Positions 9,763 through 19,985 of a stretch of DNA of 64,000 bases are shown piece by piece. The stretch spans positions 11,539,412 through 11,603,411 of the forward strand of contig JAKZAN010000006.1 of the NCBI GenBank assembly GCA_023053545.1. Reading direction: 5' to 3'. Under the pieces are notes generated by a model. It worked only from the letters and a program-made list of their open reading frames with translations. It searched no databases and was not told the origin of the DNA. Made by a program: the position numbers and the translations under genes. Position 1 is the stretch's first letter. Every line of letters starts with the position of its first letter. Source of the DNA: Lepidurus packardi (taxonomy: Eukaryota > Arthropoda > Branchiopoda > Notostraca > Triopsidae).

Positions 9763-10014
9763 ATAATCCAATTTGCATGCGCTAGACGTGTAAGTATTTA
9801 GAAATGGCGAAATAAACAATTATATTTTCTTAGAAAATTGTCATTACCATTCTTTATGGTCAAGGTTGACACCGTTGTTTTATGTATAAAATACCAATGG
9901 AAGGGATAATCCAATTTCCAAGCTTTAGAAGTGTACTTAGAAATTCCGAACTAAATAATACTATTTTCCTAGAAAATTGCCATTACCGTGCTTTACACTC
10001 AAGGTTACCACCCA
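9763..10014 (+). repeat. Left subterminal tandem repeat of the transposon
   Basis: Two diverged direct copies of about 110 bp, at about 9763-9873 and 9905-10014. Each starts GATAATCCAATTT, has TTAGAAA and CTAGAAAATTG-type words and ends CAAGGTT-ACACC or similar. They lie between the left terminus and the gene and may be transposase-binding units. Confidence 0.7.
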
Positions 10015-10302
10015 TCTTATCGCTCGTCTTAGCGATCACTGTTTATATTCTAGCTCTAGTCAACTAATAGCCTTCGAAGATCTTGCTCTTTTGGGCTTTC
10101 GTTCGAAATGTTGATGACCGGGTTAAAATTGCCATGTTAAACTGCTATGGCCCTGCTGAAAAGTGTAATGCACGCTGATGATCATCTTGATGCCGATAGG
10201 TCATTGATCGCTAAATTACATCTTGCAATAGTTTTTCCTGCTTGGCCCCAGCGTGAAACTCTGGAATGTAAAATAAGTTACTGAATATTTTAGCTTTTAG
10301 AC

Positions 10303-10662
10303 ATGAATCAGTCAAAGGAAGTAACCAATAAAATAGATTCCAAATTATTGAGGATCAGTATTTTGCAACAACCTTCACTTTCGATCTCAAATTCACTACA
10401 ACAACAAGCTTTGATTATATCCCAACGGAATAACTGGAAACGCATAATTTTTCTACTGAGGGGAATTCAATATTTCTCAAAACTGAAGGACTTTTTAATT
10501 TGTAGTGTTTGTGTAATTTGCCAAAATGCGATTTCAAAGGACATTCACTTTTACTATTTCACTAACTTTTCGGAATATTGTTATGAAACTTTGACTAGAA
10601 CGCATTCCGTAATCAGAGATCAGCATCAGCGGTTCTTGATTTCGGTGTTACCAATTTCTTGA
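10303..10662 (+). other. 119-codon frame in the transposon 5' region
   Basis: An open frame upstream of the transposase start with no recognised domain, Ser/Ile/Leu-rich. It lies within the element's noncoding leader and is more likely chance than a second gene. Confidence 0.2.
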
Positions 10663-10805
10663 ATAGTTTCAAACATTATAGCATTGTAGTTGATCATTTA
10701 AAACGACAACGAAAAAGTTCATTACTGCGTTCGTGAGTCGTACAAACATTGAGTGGCGCAAGTTATTACGTTATTTGTTTTTTGCATCGGTACTACTGAC
10801 TGAAA

Positions 10806-13598
10806 ATGGCAAGAAAAAAAATACTGTCATCCTGTAGCAAACAGAAGCTGAGAGGCGTTGCTTTGAAGAACCGAAGAGAAAAGCTTTGCCAAGAACACCC
10901 AGCAGATCCAGATGAAGTATCGCCAGGTGAAAGTTTAAAATTACAAACTTCTTGTACTGTAAGTTCCAGACCTGCTATAGAATCAGTTTCCATTGAGCCT
11001 ATAGCTAGCACTAGCTCCGTTGTTTCCAATAGCTTTGCTAGTTTAGATCTCCTTGACAAAGAAACGAACTGTCTCGAAGATGACGAAATTTCACGCATTC
11101 TTAAAGAACAGGCAGAAATTGATGCTGTAGAACTTAACATTGAACCTGTTTGGTATTCGCAACCAAAAATGAAGAAAGAAGTTGACGGACTTTGATTAGT
11201 AAATGTTTGCCATTTCTTGTCAGGGCACAATAAGATTTTTGAACACTACGATATTTGTCGCTCACCCATTCCTTTCCAAAAGGAAGTTAAGAAAGGTTTT
11301 TGGAGCAGTTTTGCTTTCAAATGTGAGAAATGCCAGGATAATATTTTTATAACAACTGACCAGGTTTCTCCATATGCGCATGTAAGGCCTACCCAAAAGA
11401 ACATTTCGCCGCATGCTGCACGATTGAGGTCAGATAAAGTTCAGGCTCTGTCCGTCAACACAAAAATTGCAATGGGAATTATGCAAATTGGTGCAGCCCA
11501 TAACCACTTAGAAGAATTCATGGCAACCGTTGGCGTTCCTTCAATGAACCGCAACTCATTTATTGAACAGGAACGTAAAGTTGGGAAAATATGGGAGAAA
11601 GAGGCAAAGCTAGAAATAGAAAATGCAGGGAAGGAAGAACGTGAATCGGCTGAACGGGCTGAACAAATCGACGAAGACAACACGCCGTACATAACCGTAA
11701 TTGGCGATGGTGGGTGGTCTCAAAGGAGCCACGGCACCAGGTATACAGCCAAGTCAGGTGTGGGCGTAATCATTGGTGCGCGGACCAAGAAAATATTGCA
11801 TGTAGGAGTTCGTAACAAATATTGTTCCATTTGTCAACAAGCTAAGAACAAACAAGTGGATCCTCGCCCCCACGAATGTTTCAAAAACTGGGACGGTCCG
11901 TCTACAGCAATGGAAAGCTCCATTATTGTAGATGGTTTTAGAGATGCTGAAGACAAGCACGGCTTGCGCTATCGAACGTTTATTGGTGACGGGGACTCTT
12001 CGACCCATAATGCTATCCTCGCTAATACTCCTCGCACTCAGAAAACCGTCCGCAAGCTTGAGTGTGCAAATCATGTAATGAAAAATTTCACGAAAGCTCG
12101 GTATAAACTTCAGGGCAAAACCCCTGCCAATAAGAAAATTTTGACCCCTCTTTTGATACGTAAACTTGGCGGTGCAGCACGAGGTGCAATCAATCGTAAC
12201 GCTAGATTGAAGGGAAATGTTGATCAACTTCGTTCATTTCTGAGCAATGGTCCCAGACATTATCTTTTGAATGACCACACTTTTTGCACTGCGGCCAGCG
12301 ATGGTGGAAAGGGTTGTAAGTCAGTGGGTCAGAAATTGAAACAGAATGTACACACTGCTTTGTACACTGAAGTAATGGAGATCTTGTTGGGCTGTAGGAG
12401 CAAAGCTGCAGGTTTGCTTACCGAAGTTACGACTAACCTCGCAGAGCGGTTTATGTCCATGGTGGCTAAATTCTCTGGTGGCAAGCAATTTCTCCGCTCC
12501 CAAAGGGGATCTTATAATTACCGATGTTATGGTGCTGTTCTAGAATATCACCATGGACGAAGTTTTCAGGCTGCTATTTTGAAAAAATATGGTTCCTGTA
12601 GCATTGCTACAGAAAATTTTGCCAAGAATTGTCACGACGATATTCTTTCGTTCAGAAATCGGTTAGAGAAGTCACGGGAAAATAATGCTATTGCTTCTCC
12701 ACGACAAGCTTTGACTCGGAGGCGCGAAGCTTTCGCAGGACCTGATTGCCATTATGGAAAGCCAGATTTGCCAGAGGAGATCTTACGTGACAGGTGCAAA
12801 CTGATTGTTGCTCAACAGCAGCTTAGCAGGGAGCAGATTGTGGCCCTTGAAGAGAAAACTAGAGAGCAGGCTGATTCTTCTGATTGGTTTGATGCAAGGG
12901 CGAGTAGACTGACCGCTTCTCACTTTGGCAAAGTGTGTAAGCTCAGAGATACAACTTTGCGTCAAAATACATTGCAAGCAATACTAAGTCCTAATAACAT
13001 TAGCACAGAAGGTACTCGTTACGGACAGGCCAATGAGCCAAATGCCAGGAAAGACTACGAAATAAAGAACTGTGTGACTGTAGTCCCATCAGGGTTTTGG
13101 GTGCATCCTGAGCTAGGTTACCTGGGAGCATCTCCCGACGGCCTTGTAGGTGACGAAGGACTTATCGAGATAAAGTGTCCCCAAAAGGCAGAGACAGCGT
13201 CTTCCTTCATTGAATTTGTAAAATCAAAACCGAAGGACTGCTTTCTAGAGTTAGTTGATGGTGACAAACTGAGATTGAAGAGAACGCACAATCACTACTA
13301 CCAAGTTACAGGACAGCTTGCCGTGACCGGAAGAGCGTGGTGTGATTTTGTTGCATGGACAAAGAACAGTTTGCAAGTTGAGCGGATTGTGTTTGACAGG
13401 GTTTTTTGGGAAGACACAATGCTTCCAAAACTCAGAGCCTTTTTCATGGACTGTATGTTGCTTGAACTTGCAGACCCGCGGATGGGACAAAAGTTGGCTC
13501 CGCGGGAGCCGCCTTACGTTTTGGCCGCTATAGAGGCTAAAAAGGTCGCAGACCAAACAAACGGTAAAAAGGCCGCAAAGAGACCACTTGATCAGTGA
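10806..13598 (+). pseudogene. Mutator-like transposase fused to YqaJ-type nuclease, one internal stop
   Basis: One continuous frame of 931 codons from ATG 10806 to stop 13596-13598, broken only by TGA at 11193-11195 (codon 130). The N-terminal 129 residues are basic, then Ser/Glu-rich. After the stop the frame has a CEKC zinc-binding pair, acidic motifs VIGDGGW (about residue 297) and FIGDGDSS (about 393), and a CSIC...HEC zinc site between them, as in Mutator-like transposases (DDE, RNase-H fold). From about residue 695 a YqaJ-type exonuclease follows: SRLTASHFG, GQANEPNARKDYE, then GASPDGLVG and LIEIKCP, which supply the Glu, Asp and Glu-x-Lys metal and catalytic residues. The YqaJ fold cuts DNA in phage recombination; here it probably helps end processing (inference). 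Codons look otherwise intact, so inactivation is recent or the stop is a polymorphism. Confidence 0.85.
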
Positions 13599-13696
13599 TC
13601 TGATGCACATATTATGTTGGTCAAACATGCACATGGATTAAAATTATAAATGTACCGTGAGGTCAACTTATTGAAAGCTTATATGAAATGCACGTC

Positions 13697-14003
13697 AAAG
13701 CCTCTCGTGAGATGATTTCCTTCATGAAATCATTGAGTTCACCAATGAAAAACATCCGAGAGGTTGCTATCAAATATAAAATGCCACGGTGAAACGGTAT
13801 CTTTTAAATATACCATTGAGCCAAGAGTTTTTTGCATCCGGTGATGACAATACTAACTAATGCCTGAGAGTAAAGGATAGTTTGAGCCTCTCGTGAGATG
13901 TCAAATATAAAATGCCACCGTGAAATGGTATCTTTTAAATATACCATTGAGCTAAGAGTTACTTGCATCCGGTGATGACAAAATTAGAACTGATGCCTAA
14001 GTA
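13697..14003 (+). repeat. Right subterminal tandem repeat of the transposon
   Basis: Two direct copies, about 13697-13869 and 13888-14003. Both have GCCTCTCGTGAGATG, ATATAAAATGCCAC, a GGTATCTTTTAAATATACC palindrome and GCATCCGGTGATGACAA. The first copy carries an extra 45-bp insert near its start. Mirrors the arrangement near the left end. Confidence 0.85.
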
Positions 14004-14748
14004 AAGCTAGTTTTCATTATTACAAACCAACACGTAAGGTAAGTTTCTTTAATAAATGTATGTATTTGTACTGTAAATTTTCCAAATTTACACGCCAAGC
14101 AGCTAACTGCAGCTATACTTATAGTCTTAGCTTTCGTAACCAAGCCGGAAATCTTTTCACCTTTTCTAGACCCAACTTGGTTCGCTTTCTTGACCTCTTT
14201 CCCCTCTTTGCTAACAGGGGGAAAATGTTCGAGAAAAGCCATTCGGAGACAAAAAGAAAAGGGTAAAATGCCACAAGGTATTTGTGCCCTTGGGTTACTT
14301 TAGGCTCGAGCAAACCCAACTAGTGACTTGTCATATCCTTCCCCCTACTTTTACGGTATCTCCTTTTCATCCTCATTCTTGAGTTCTGCACAAGCTATGC
14401 AGTTTCCTGCCTGGTCGTTATTTTCTGAGTGGCAGCACAATTTCTCATCCGAATTTCATAAACTTTAGTACACCTTTCCAAGTAAACAGTAAGAGATAAT
14501 TGAAAAATTCTTTCTTTAAAAATATCATAATAATAAACTCGAAAAATCTGGGTTCGGTTTTTTTTTCTATATCAATATTTTAATATGTTCTTCTACGTAA
14601 AAAATTTATGGAAGCCAAATATTAAAAACTAGCAACCCAGTTAAATTGAAAAAGAAATACCATACATTACTGTCACAATACAATTTGATTATATTGCAAA
14701 GGGACTGAGAAAGGTGTAACTTAAGTTTGCCATGCTTTAGCGCCATAA
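14004..14748. other. Transposon 3' noncoding region
   Basis: Part of the large transposon between the subterminal repeats and the right terminus. Short frames only; no recognised gene. Confidence 0.4.
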
Positions 14749-14774
14749 GGAGTTACACTACACCGTGGCCTTAA

Positions 14775-15457
14775 GGTTTTCTGACGACCTTCTCGGTCCC
14801 CAGAGTAATTTCAGCTAAAAGGCCATAAAATGAAAGGGTACATTCGCAAACCTCCCAGTGCAGTTCATAAAAAGTCACAACGGTTTACAAAGCGCGTAAT
14901 TTAAATCTATTGCTTTAAACTATGTGAGCTTAAAATAAAAGATGAATTAACTAAGTCAAAGCACAACATGTATACACATTCTAGACTATTTCGCGTTACC
15001 CAGGTTGCACCACGAGGAGGCAGTCTATTTTGCAACCCATACATAGGTGTTTTATAGTATACAGGTTTAACCCCATATACTATAAAATACCCATGTATAT
15101 TAATGTCTATATGTGTTGTTATGACTATTTATGTCTATATACGAGTTATCCATTACATTGGTACTTTGCAGCTGTTCCTAAATGTTACTAACTTTTGCAA
15201 GTTTAGTATTTTTCTTAACACTTTCAAATGCGCGTGTTGCCGGTAGGACCCTAGGTCAGCCCAAAACTCCCTAGAGTGCCCGAGAGAAAGGTCACCAGTC
15301 CCCCGTTTTGTGAATGTTTTGTTCTCTTTTCGAACCCTTTTTCTAGTAGATTAGGAATGCCTACATGGGGTACATGGGTACAGTCTGGGAATCCATCCCC
15401 CATATAAGCCTTCGTACCCTCACATCCTCTTGGGACCGAGAGATTTGTCAGAAAACC
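14775..15457. mobile_element. TTAA-flanked non-autonomous element in the transposon's right terminal repeat
   Basis: 683 bp bounded by TTAA at 14771-14774 and 15458-15461. Inverted ends GGTTTTCTGAC...CTCGGTCCC match at 22 of 26 positions. The host's own left terminal repeat has a single TTAA at the same place, so the empty site is known. TTAA targets are used by piggyBac and Kolobok elements; no coding sequence remains to choose between them. An internal hairpin (about 15043-15092, 17 of 19 bp paired) sits in the middle. Confidence 0.9.
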
Positions 15458-15686
15458 TTAACATTGGAAGGATACCCCTGTTGCCATACTGTGTAACTAA
15501 AATAACTAAAATACTGTGGGTGGATATTATATTGCTAATGGTTCTACCTTCAATGTATAGCGAATACACAGTTTCACGGGAAAATAAACCATCCCTTAAA
15601 TTAAAATAAAAACTCGCATGACAAGTTATGTGTAATCTTTTGTCAAAAAATTCTTATGCAGCCATGTCTTAAGACCAAGAAGGTTA

Positions 15687-15965
15687 CAGCGCTTGATTTT
15701 TCAGCAGCAAGCTATCGGCTTATCGCTTAGTATCTATAGAATACCGCAGGTACTCTACCGCAGGTACTCTACTCGCAGGTACCGCAGGTACTCTACTCTT
15801 ATCGCTTAGTATCTATAGAATACCGCAGGTACTCTACCGCAGGTACTCTACTCGCAGGTACCGCAGGTACTCTACTCTTATCGCTTAGTATCTATAGAAT
15901 ACCGCAGGTACTCTATAGATATTAAGCGATAAGCCGATAGCTCGCTGCTGAAAAATCAAGCACTG
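15687..15965. mobile_element. Foldback MITE with TA target duplication
   Basis: 279 bp beginning CAGCGCTTGATTTTTCAGC and ending in its inverted counterpart, with arms of about 50 bp, flanked by TA on both sides. TA targets and CAG ends suggest Tc1/mariner ancestry. The whole centre is a 79-bp tandem repeat. Confidence 0.85.
15719..15914 (+). repeat. 79-bp tandem repeat inside the foldback MITE
   Basis: Units start CTTATCGCTTAGTATC at 15719, 15798 and 15877 (last one partial). Copies are identical by eye. Within each unit CCGCAGGTACTCTA recurs. Confidence 0.92.
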
Positions 15966-16043
15966 TAGGATTAATTTTTTTTTAATAAACCTTTTCTTTG
16001 GAAAACAAATTGTCGAATTGCGAGGACTTTAAATGTTTACGAA

Positions 16044-16569
16044 TAATGAAGCAGCGGATCAAGCAGCAAAGAGAGGAAGAACCTCCAGCAATGAAAGAAC
16101 AAACGGGCTGACAAGACACGAGCTAAAAACAATCACCAAGCAAAACATCGAAAGGGATTTTTTGAACGAAATCAAACTGACTACGTCGCAGAGCATTGTA
16201 TTAAAGACAGAAAACCTAGGATCCAACAAATGGAGGACCATCAAAAGAAGAAGAGAAGCTGTTGCGGTATTAATACTCAGATGTGGTCATGGCAAGACCG
16301 GATCGTGGATGCACAGATTTAATCTACAGGACAGCCCGGTGTGCCGAAACTGTGGTGAGGGAGACGAAACCGGGAAGCATCTAGTCATGGAATCCCCGAC
16401 CCTGAGAGCGGAGCGCAACACTTTATTCAGCAAACTGCGAAGCAAAAACATACCAGTGGACTTCGAAGAGATTTTAGGCTTCGAAAACAGAACAGTGCAT
16501 GATCGGGTTTTTATACAAAACAATTTTATCAAGTTCATAACACAAAGGAAGATTTTAGATTTCATCTGA
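16044..16569 (+). pseudogene. RNase H-distal C-terminus of LINE ORF2
   Basis: About 174 codons of intact frame. It starts within the last RNase H motif (NEAADQAAKRG), then has a helical region, a LRCGHGKTGSWMHRF-type segment and a C-x2-C...H zinc-like site (CRNCGEGDETGKH), the usual tail of I/Jockey-like retrotransposon polyproteins. The first four codons (MFTN) of the apparent frame come from the duplicated target, not from the element. The reverse transcriptase and endonuclease are absent, so no activity is possible. Confidence 0.8.
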
Positions 16570-16692
16570 AGATGCGAAAGTACAAAACAGTGAAAGTATG
16601 TTAAAATAAAAAAAAAAGAAAAAGAAAGCCGAAGGCGATAACGTGGCTCGATAACGACATGGTTCGCCTCAAAAATACAAAACCAACCAACC
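16044..16692 (+). mobile_element. 5'-truncated non-LTR retrotransposon with 13-bp target duplication
   Basis: Flanked by exact copies of AAATGTTTACGAA at 16031-16043 and 16693-16705. Only the 3' end of the element is present: the C-terminal coding part (to 16569), an A-rich 3' UTR, and a tail of AACC repeats instead of poly(A). Severe 5' truncation with a target duplication is the standard result of target-primed reverse transcription. Confidence 0.9.
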
Positions 16693-16805
16693 AAATGTTT
16701 ACGAAGTTCATAAATTAGAAATTTTTTAAATATATTGCAGTCAATAGGAACATTGAAGATATGACGTAAAATCTTCATAATTTCGTTGGAAGATTAGGTG
16801 ACAGC

Positions 16806-18253
16806 TTATTGTCTTGGTGGCACAGCTTTGAAGGCAGCTCCGGATATGATATAAGTCACAGATCCTGTGAAAACCAGGGAGCAAACCGCTGCAAAATTCA
16901 TCAGCAAACGAGGCTGGGAAAATCCGGGTCCACTAAAAAAATAAAGATGACCTTGTTTATGTCAGTTTTTTAAGCAATTTCCTGAATTTTTACCTAACAG
17001 CGAAAAGACTCATGCCCAATACAGCTGCTGTCGTCGATAGAAGCAAAATTCCTACACCAAAAACCACGTGGACTCGCAGGTAAAATGCTTTGAGTTGTTC
17101 TGGTACGCCAGGAACGAGAAAAATCACTAGTCCAAACGTCAGCTAGAACCGCAAAAGGAAATTGATTGTTATGTTAATAATACATAAACTGTACTAAAAG
17201 CGAATAAGATTATCAGGAAGTTTATTGTACAAAGTATAGAAATTATAAGGCATTAATTGAATTGGTAGACGCCATTCAAGTTAACAAGTTAAGCCTATCC
17301 AAAATGGGAAGCGTCTTCAGAGCTTCTGCATTCTGAGGCTCTGCATGCTCAGAATTAACGGTCACTTAATGCATGCCACACAGTTCTTTACTATTGTCCA
17401 ATACTATCTAATAACTTATCCAAAATGTACGAAATAAATTAGTGAAGAATCGACCTTGTGTAAACGATGGTTTGGCAGAAAAGTTCCCTTTGTTTACATT
17501 TTACAGTCAGACCAAACATATATATAAACGCTAACCTCCCTTTTTTCTTTTTTTTTGTCAGACACTTGCTCTAAGGCTTACTGTTTTTAGTATGCTCTCT
17601 AGTTAGTAGTTCTTAATCGTATACGCTCTCTTGACAGCAACCTAAATTGCCCAAAATAGATTCTTACGTTTTCTACTTCTAACTGACGTTGCACTTGTAG
17701 AGGAAGTAGAAAAAGATTAAGAGATAATGGAACTTAAGATTTGGCTATTTCTTGTTTGCTTATTAATTCTTTGTTTTTGAATTTTTTTAAAAATATGGTC
17801 TTACCTGTGCAGCAAAGAGAGACAAGGCCCCAATTCCCACCCAGGCATGTAAGGAATTCATTGGTTCATCACCTGAAACTTGGAAAATGGCATTGACGCC
17901 AGTTACCGCTATGGCAAACACTACAGCTTGGATTGCAGCATGGGTGTATTTCGTAGTAGGTTTTCTGTTAGGGACCATGCGATAAATCATTAAGGCTAAA
18001 ATCATACATGTAAAAAAAAAATTAATTCTAGCCTATAAACTTTTATTTTATTTTATTAGAGAATGTCAGTTTCACCTTCGCCGTTGAGGAACACAAGTCC
18101 AAACGTCATCAAAAAGGCATGCAGGCTATAGTTATCCTGAAACCCTGGAGTCCACGTATTGACGTAGGCAATGATCAATGACCAAGCTGTGATTCCACTC
18201 ACTAAGGCTAAAAACCATACAATGATCCTAACCGAGGTTGAATTCAGCCCCAT
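16806..18253 (-). CDS. CYB561: Cytochrome b561, transmembrane electron carrier
   Basis: Four coding exons on the minus strand: 18253-18076, 17995-17805, 17142-16994 and 16932-16806, together 645 nt = 214 aa plus stop, with GT-AG introns and consistent phases. Cytochrome b561 proteins carry two hemes b in a six-helix membrane domain and move electrons from cytoplasmic ascorbate across vesicle or endolysosomal membranes. Visible hallmarks are the four heme-ligand His residues in NYSLHAF, KYTHAAI, NSLHAWV and LRVHVVF, the NGEALMIYR turn, and a sixth helix near the end (SLVFTGSVTYIISGAAF). The length fits the family. Start chosen at MGLNSTSVRI, right before the first helix. Which paralogue (chromaffin, lysosomal or duodenal) is unclear. 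Confidence 0.92.
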
Positions 18254-18867
18254 GATTAAACTAAACTTGATTAAACTTCAAGTTTCTACAGATGAAAAGC
18301 AAAACGTCTCGTAGGTTTCTAAGGACAGACACAATGAAGGCGTATTTTTTTCAAGTTTTAGTGTTCCCACTGGGTTCCATACAGAACTCGGAGCGTCTGA
18401 GTTAGCTTTGTTAAAGCACTTTGACGCTATCTTATATAGTGGCACAATGGCATAGTGATAACAAACCAAACTCTCAGAAGAAGGCTTATCTACTATTGTC
18501 AGAACTATCCCACTTCCTGGTCCTATAGCGAGTTTCTTTATGTTTACGTAAGGTTTATGTAGCCTAGACTTGAAATAAAGCGGCTCCATGATGCGGATCC
18601 TTTACATTCACTAATGCATTTCAGCTTGGGGTCAAGTAATTTTTAATCAATTAAATACTCGTTAGCAAAGTTCATTTGGTTCCTTAATCTTACAAAATGG
18701 AAAGGAACTCAGGACTTTGGAATAGAACGCGGAGGAAAATGATACGGAGTCTCATTAGCCTCTTTATCAAAGGAACTGTTCGTTCATGGTCTTAAAACAT
18801 GGCTAATACAGGAACATTTGGACAAAGAGCTACACAGTATGTCGTAAAAGTACTGAAAATTTCAGTT
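18254..18867. other. Upstream region of cytochrome b561
   Basis: Probably 5' UTR and promoter of the minus-strand gene. A 103-codon minus-strand frame (18589-18278) ends 24 bp before the cytochrome start; it lacks recognised domains and may be chance or an upstream frame. No clear TATA box was identified. Confidence 0.35.
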
Positions 18868-19165
18868 TTTTTTTTTTATTTCAATACCAACGTAGGCTTC
18901 CGCCTATTGTTGGTTATCTTTATTAAATGTCTTTTATTACATCGCTCTTTTAAGCAAATGTTATAAACATAAGTGAAGGGAGGGTAGATTAACCGGGGAG
19001 TTTACAATACTCCTAAATCATGTTTTTAGCTTCCTTGAAAAACTCGCAAAGATCTGGAAAATTTTTTTGATTGGTTAAAGGTGTCTCTGTGTTAAAATGT
19101 AGTTTGTGGCTATTTAATTGTCGTAAAAGAGTGGCCCTAAGTCTGTTAAGTCGTCGGCAGTGGTA
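18868..19165 (-). mobile_element. Non-LTR retrotransposon 3' remnant, copy B
   Basis: Starts with a T-run then ATTTCAATACCAACGTAGGC, and matches 639-940 along about 300 bp, including GCTTCCTTGAAAAACTCGCAAA and GTCGTCGGCAGTGG words. Same orientation as copy A and more severely 5' truncated. Confidence 0.85.
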
Positions 19166-19176
19166 GAGTAATTGAT

Positions 19177-19900
19177 TTGGAGGTCACCCTGAGACACGTC
19201 GGCTCCACGCACGTACCAGATGACTGTCCAAATCTTTGGAGCGTTGTCGTCACCCTTAATCTGCATGTTTGCTTTCGAAAGACGGCGGAAGTCTTTTCAC
19301 CTGACCGGCCAGACCTCATCAACAAAATCAAAGCAACCATGTATGTAGGTAACTTACTGGACTCCAGCAATTCAGAAGACGAAGTGATTGCAACCTATAG
19401 GGAGCTGTCCAACCTGTTGCGTCGTGGTGGGTTCAAACTAATTAAGTGGTTGTCCAGTTTCAGAAGGTTGATGGGATCTTTTCCAAGCATTGAACGTTTG
19501 GACCCAAGCTGAATTTCGACCTCGATGAGCTTCCGATCGAACGGACGCTTGGAATGCTATGAAACGCAGCATTTTTCAATCCGCTTGGCTTCCTGTCACC
19601 GGTGATACTTGTGGCAAAATCCCTCCTCCAGTAGATTTGGCGTCTCAACCTCGATTAGGACGAAGACCGACCGCCAGGGCTCGCGAACACCTGGGAGTTT
19701 CCGTCAAGCGAACTCGAATGTCTCAATTCGTTATCCATCGACCGCTGTTTCAGAAGAGGTGACACTCGATTTCCTTTGTACAACTCCACATTTTCAGTGA
19801 CGCCTCCGATATCGGATACGGAGCTGTGAGCTACCTGAGATTGTTCTACACTTCCGGCGAACAGTTCCGATGCAGAGTACAACTGTTAAAGGGGGAGTTA
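19177..19900 (+). pseudogene. BEL/Pao retrotransposon reverse transcriptase remnant
   Basis: The frame at 19177-19512 shows the pattern of BEL/Pao reverse transcriptase after the active site: MYVGNLLDSSNSEDE (the expected YVDD reads YVGN), then LSNLLRRGGFKLIKW. A shifted continuation reads DLDELPIERTLGMLW, typical of the connection that follows. Stops and shifts accumulate after about 19560. The catalytic Asp pair is lost, so it is dead. No LTR found. The remainder appears interrupted by a MITE at 19986 and the PIF element at 20617. Confidence 0.7.
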
Positions 19901-19985
19901 GGTTTCAAAATTAAAAGAAAAATTGCCACAGGAGTTCGCCCTTTACTAGTTCGCCGTTAGCCTACCGTCTGAGTGAAAACATATA

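Larger units (their letters stand above)
9491..15496 (+). mobile_element. Mutator-like DNA transposon with transposase-YqaJ gene
   Basis: Terminal inverted repeats of about 56 bp: the left end runs inward from TTACACAGTATG at 9491, and the right end reads as its reverse complement, split between 14749-14774 and 15458-15496 by a guest element. Without the guest the element is about 5.3 kb. It holds one 931-codon transposase frame (10806-13598) with a single internal stop, and tandemly duplicated subterminal segments on both sides. A CACAGTAT word occurs again just outside each end (9478 and 15511), so the true tip may lie slightly further out. I could not find a convincing target duplication. 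The superfamily is assigned from protein features. Confidence 0.8.

Noticed and set aside
11196-11220. A tiny intron removing the stop in the transposase frame
   Set aside because: GTAAATG...CTTGTCAG could be read as donor and acceptor, but the intron would be only about 25 nt and would not leave the frame better than a simple TGA point mutation does.
9467-15528. Target-site duplication of the large transposon
   Set aside because: Compared 8-11 bp outside several possible tips (9478, 9491 and 15496, 15518); none match. Either the true ends are elsewhere or the duplication has decayed, so none is reported.
18278-18589. 103-codon frame upstream of cytochrome b561 as its N-terminal extension
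   Set aside because: It ends before the cytochrome start, and cytochrome b561 proteins begin close to the first membrane helix; 214 aa is already a full-length protein.
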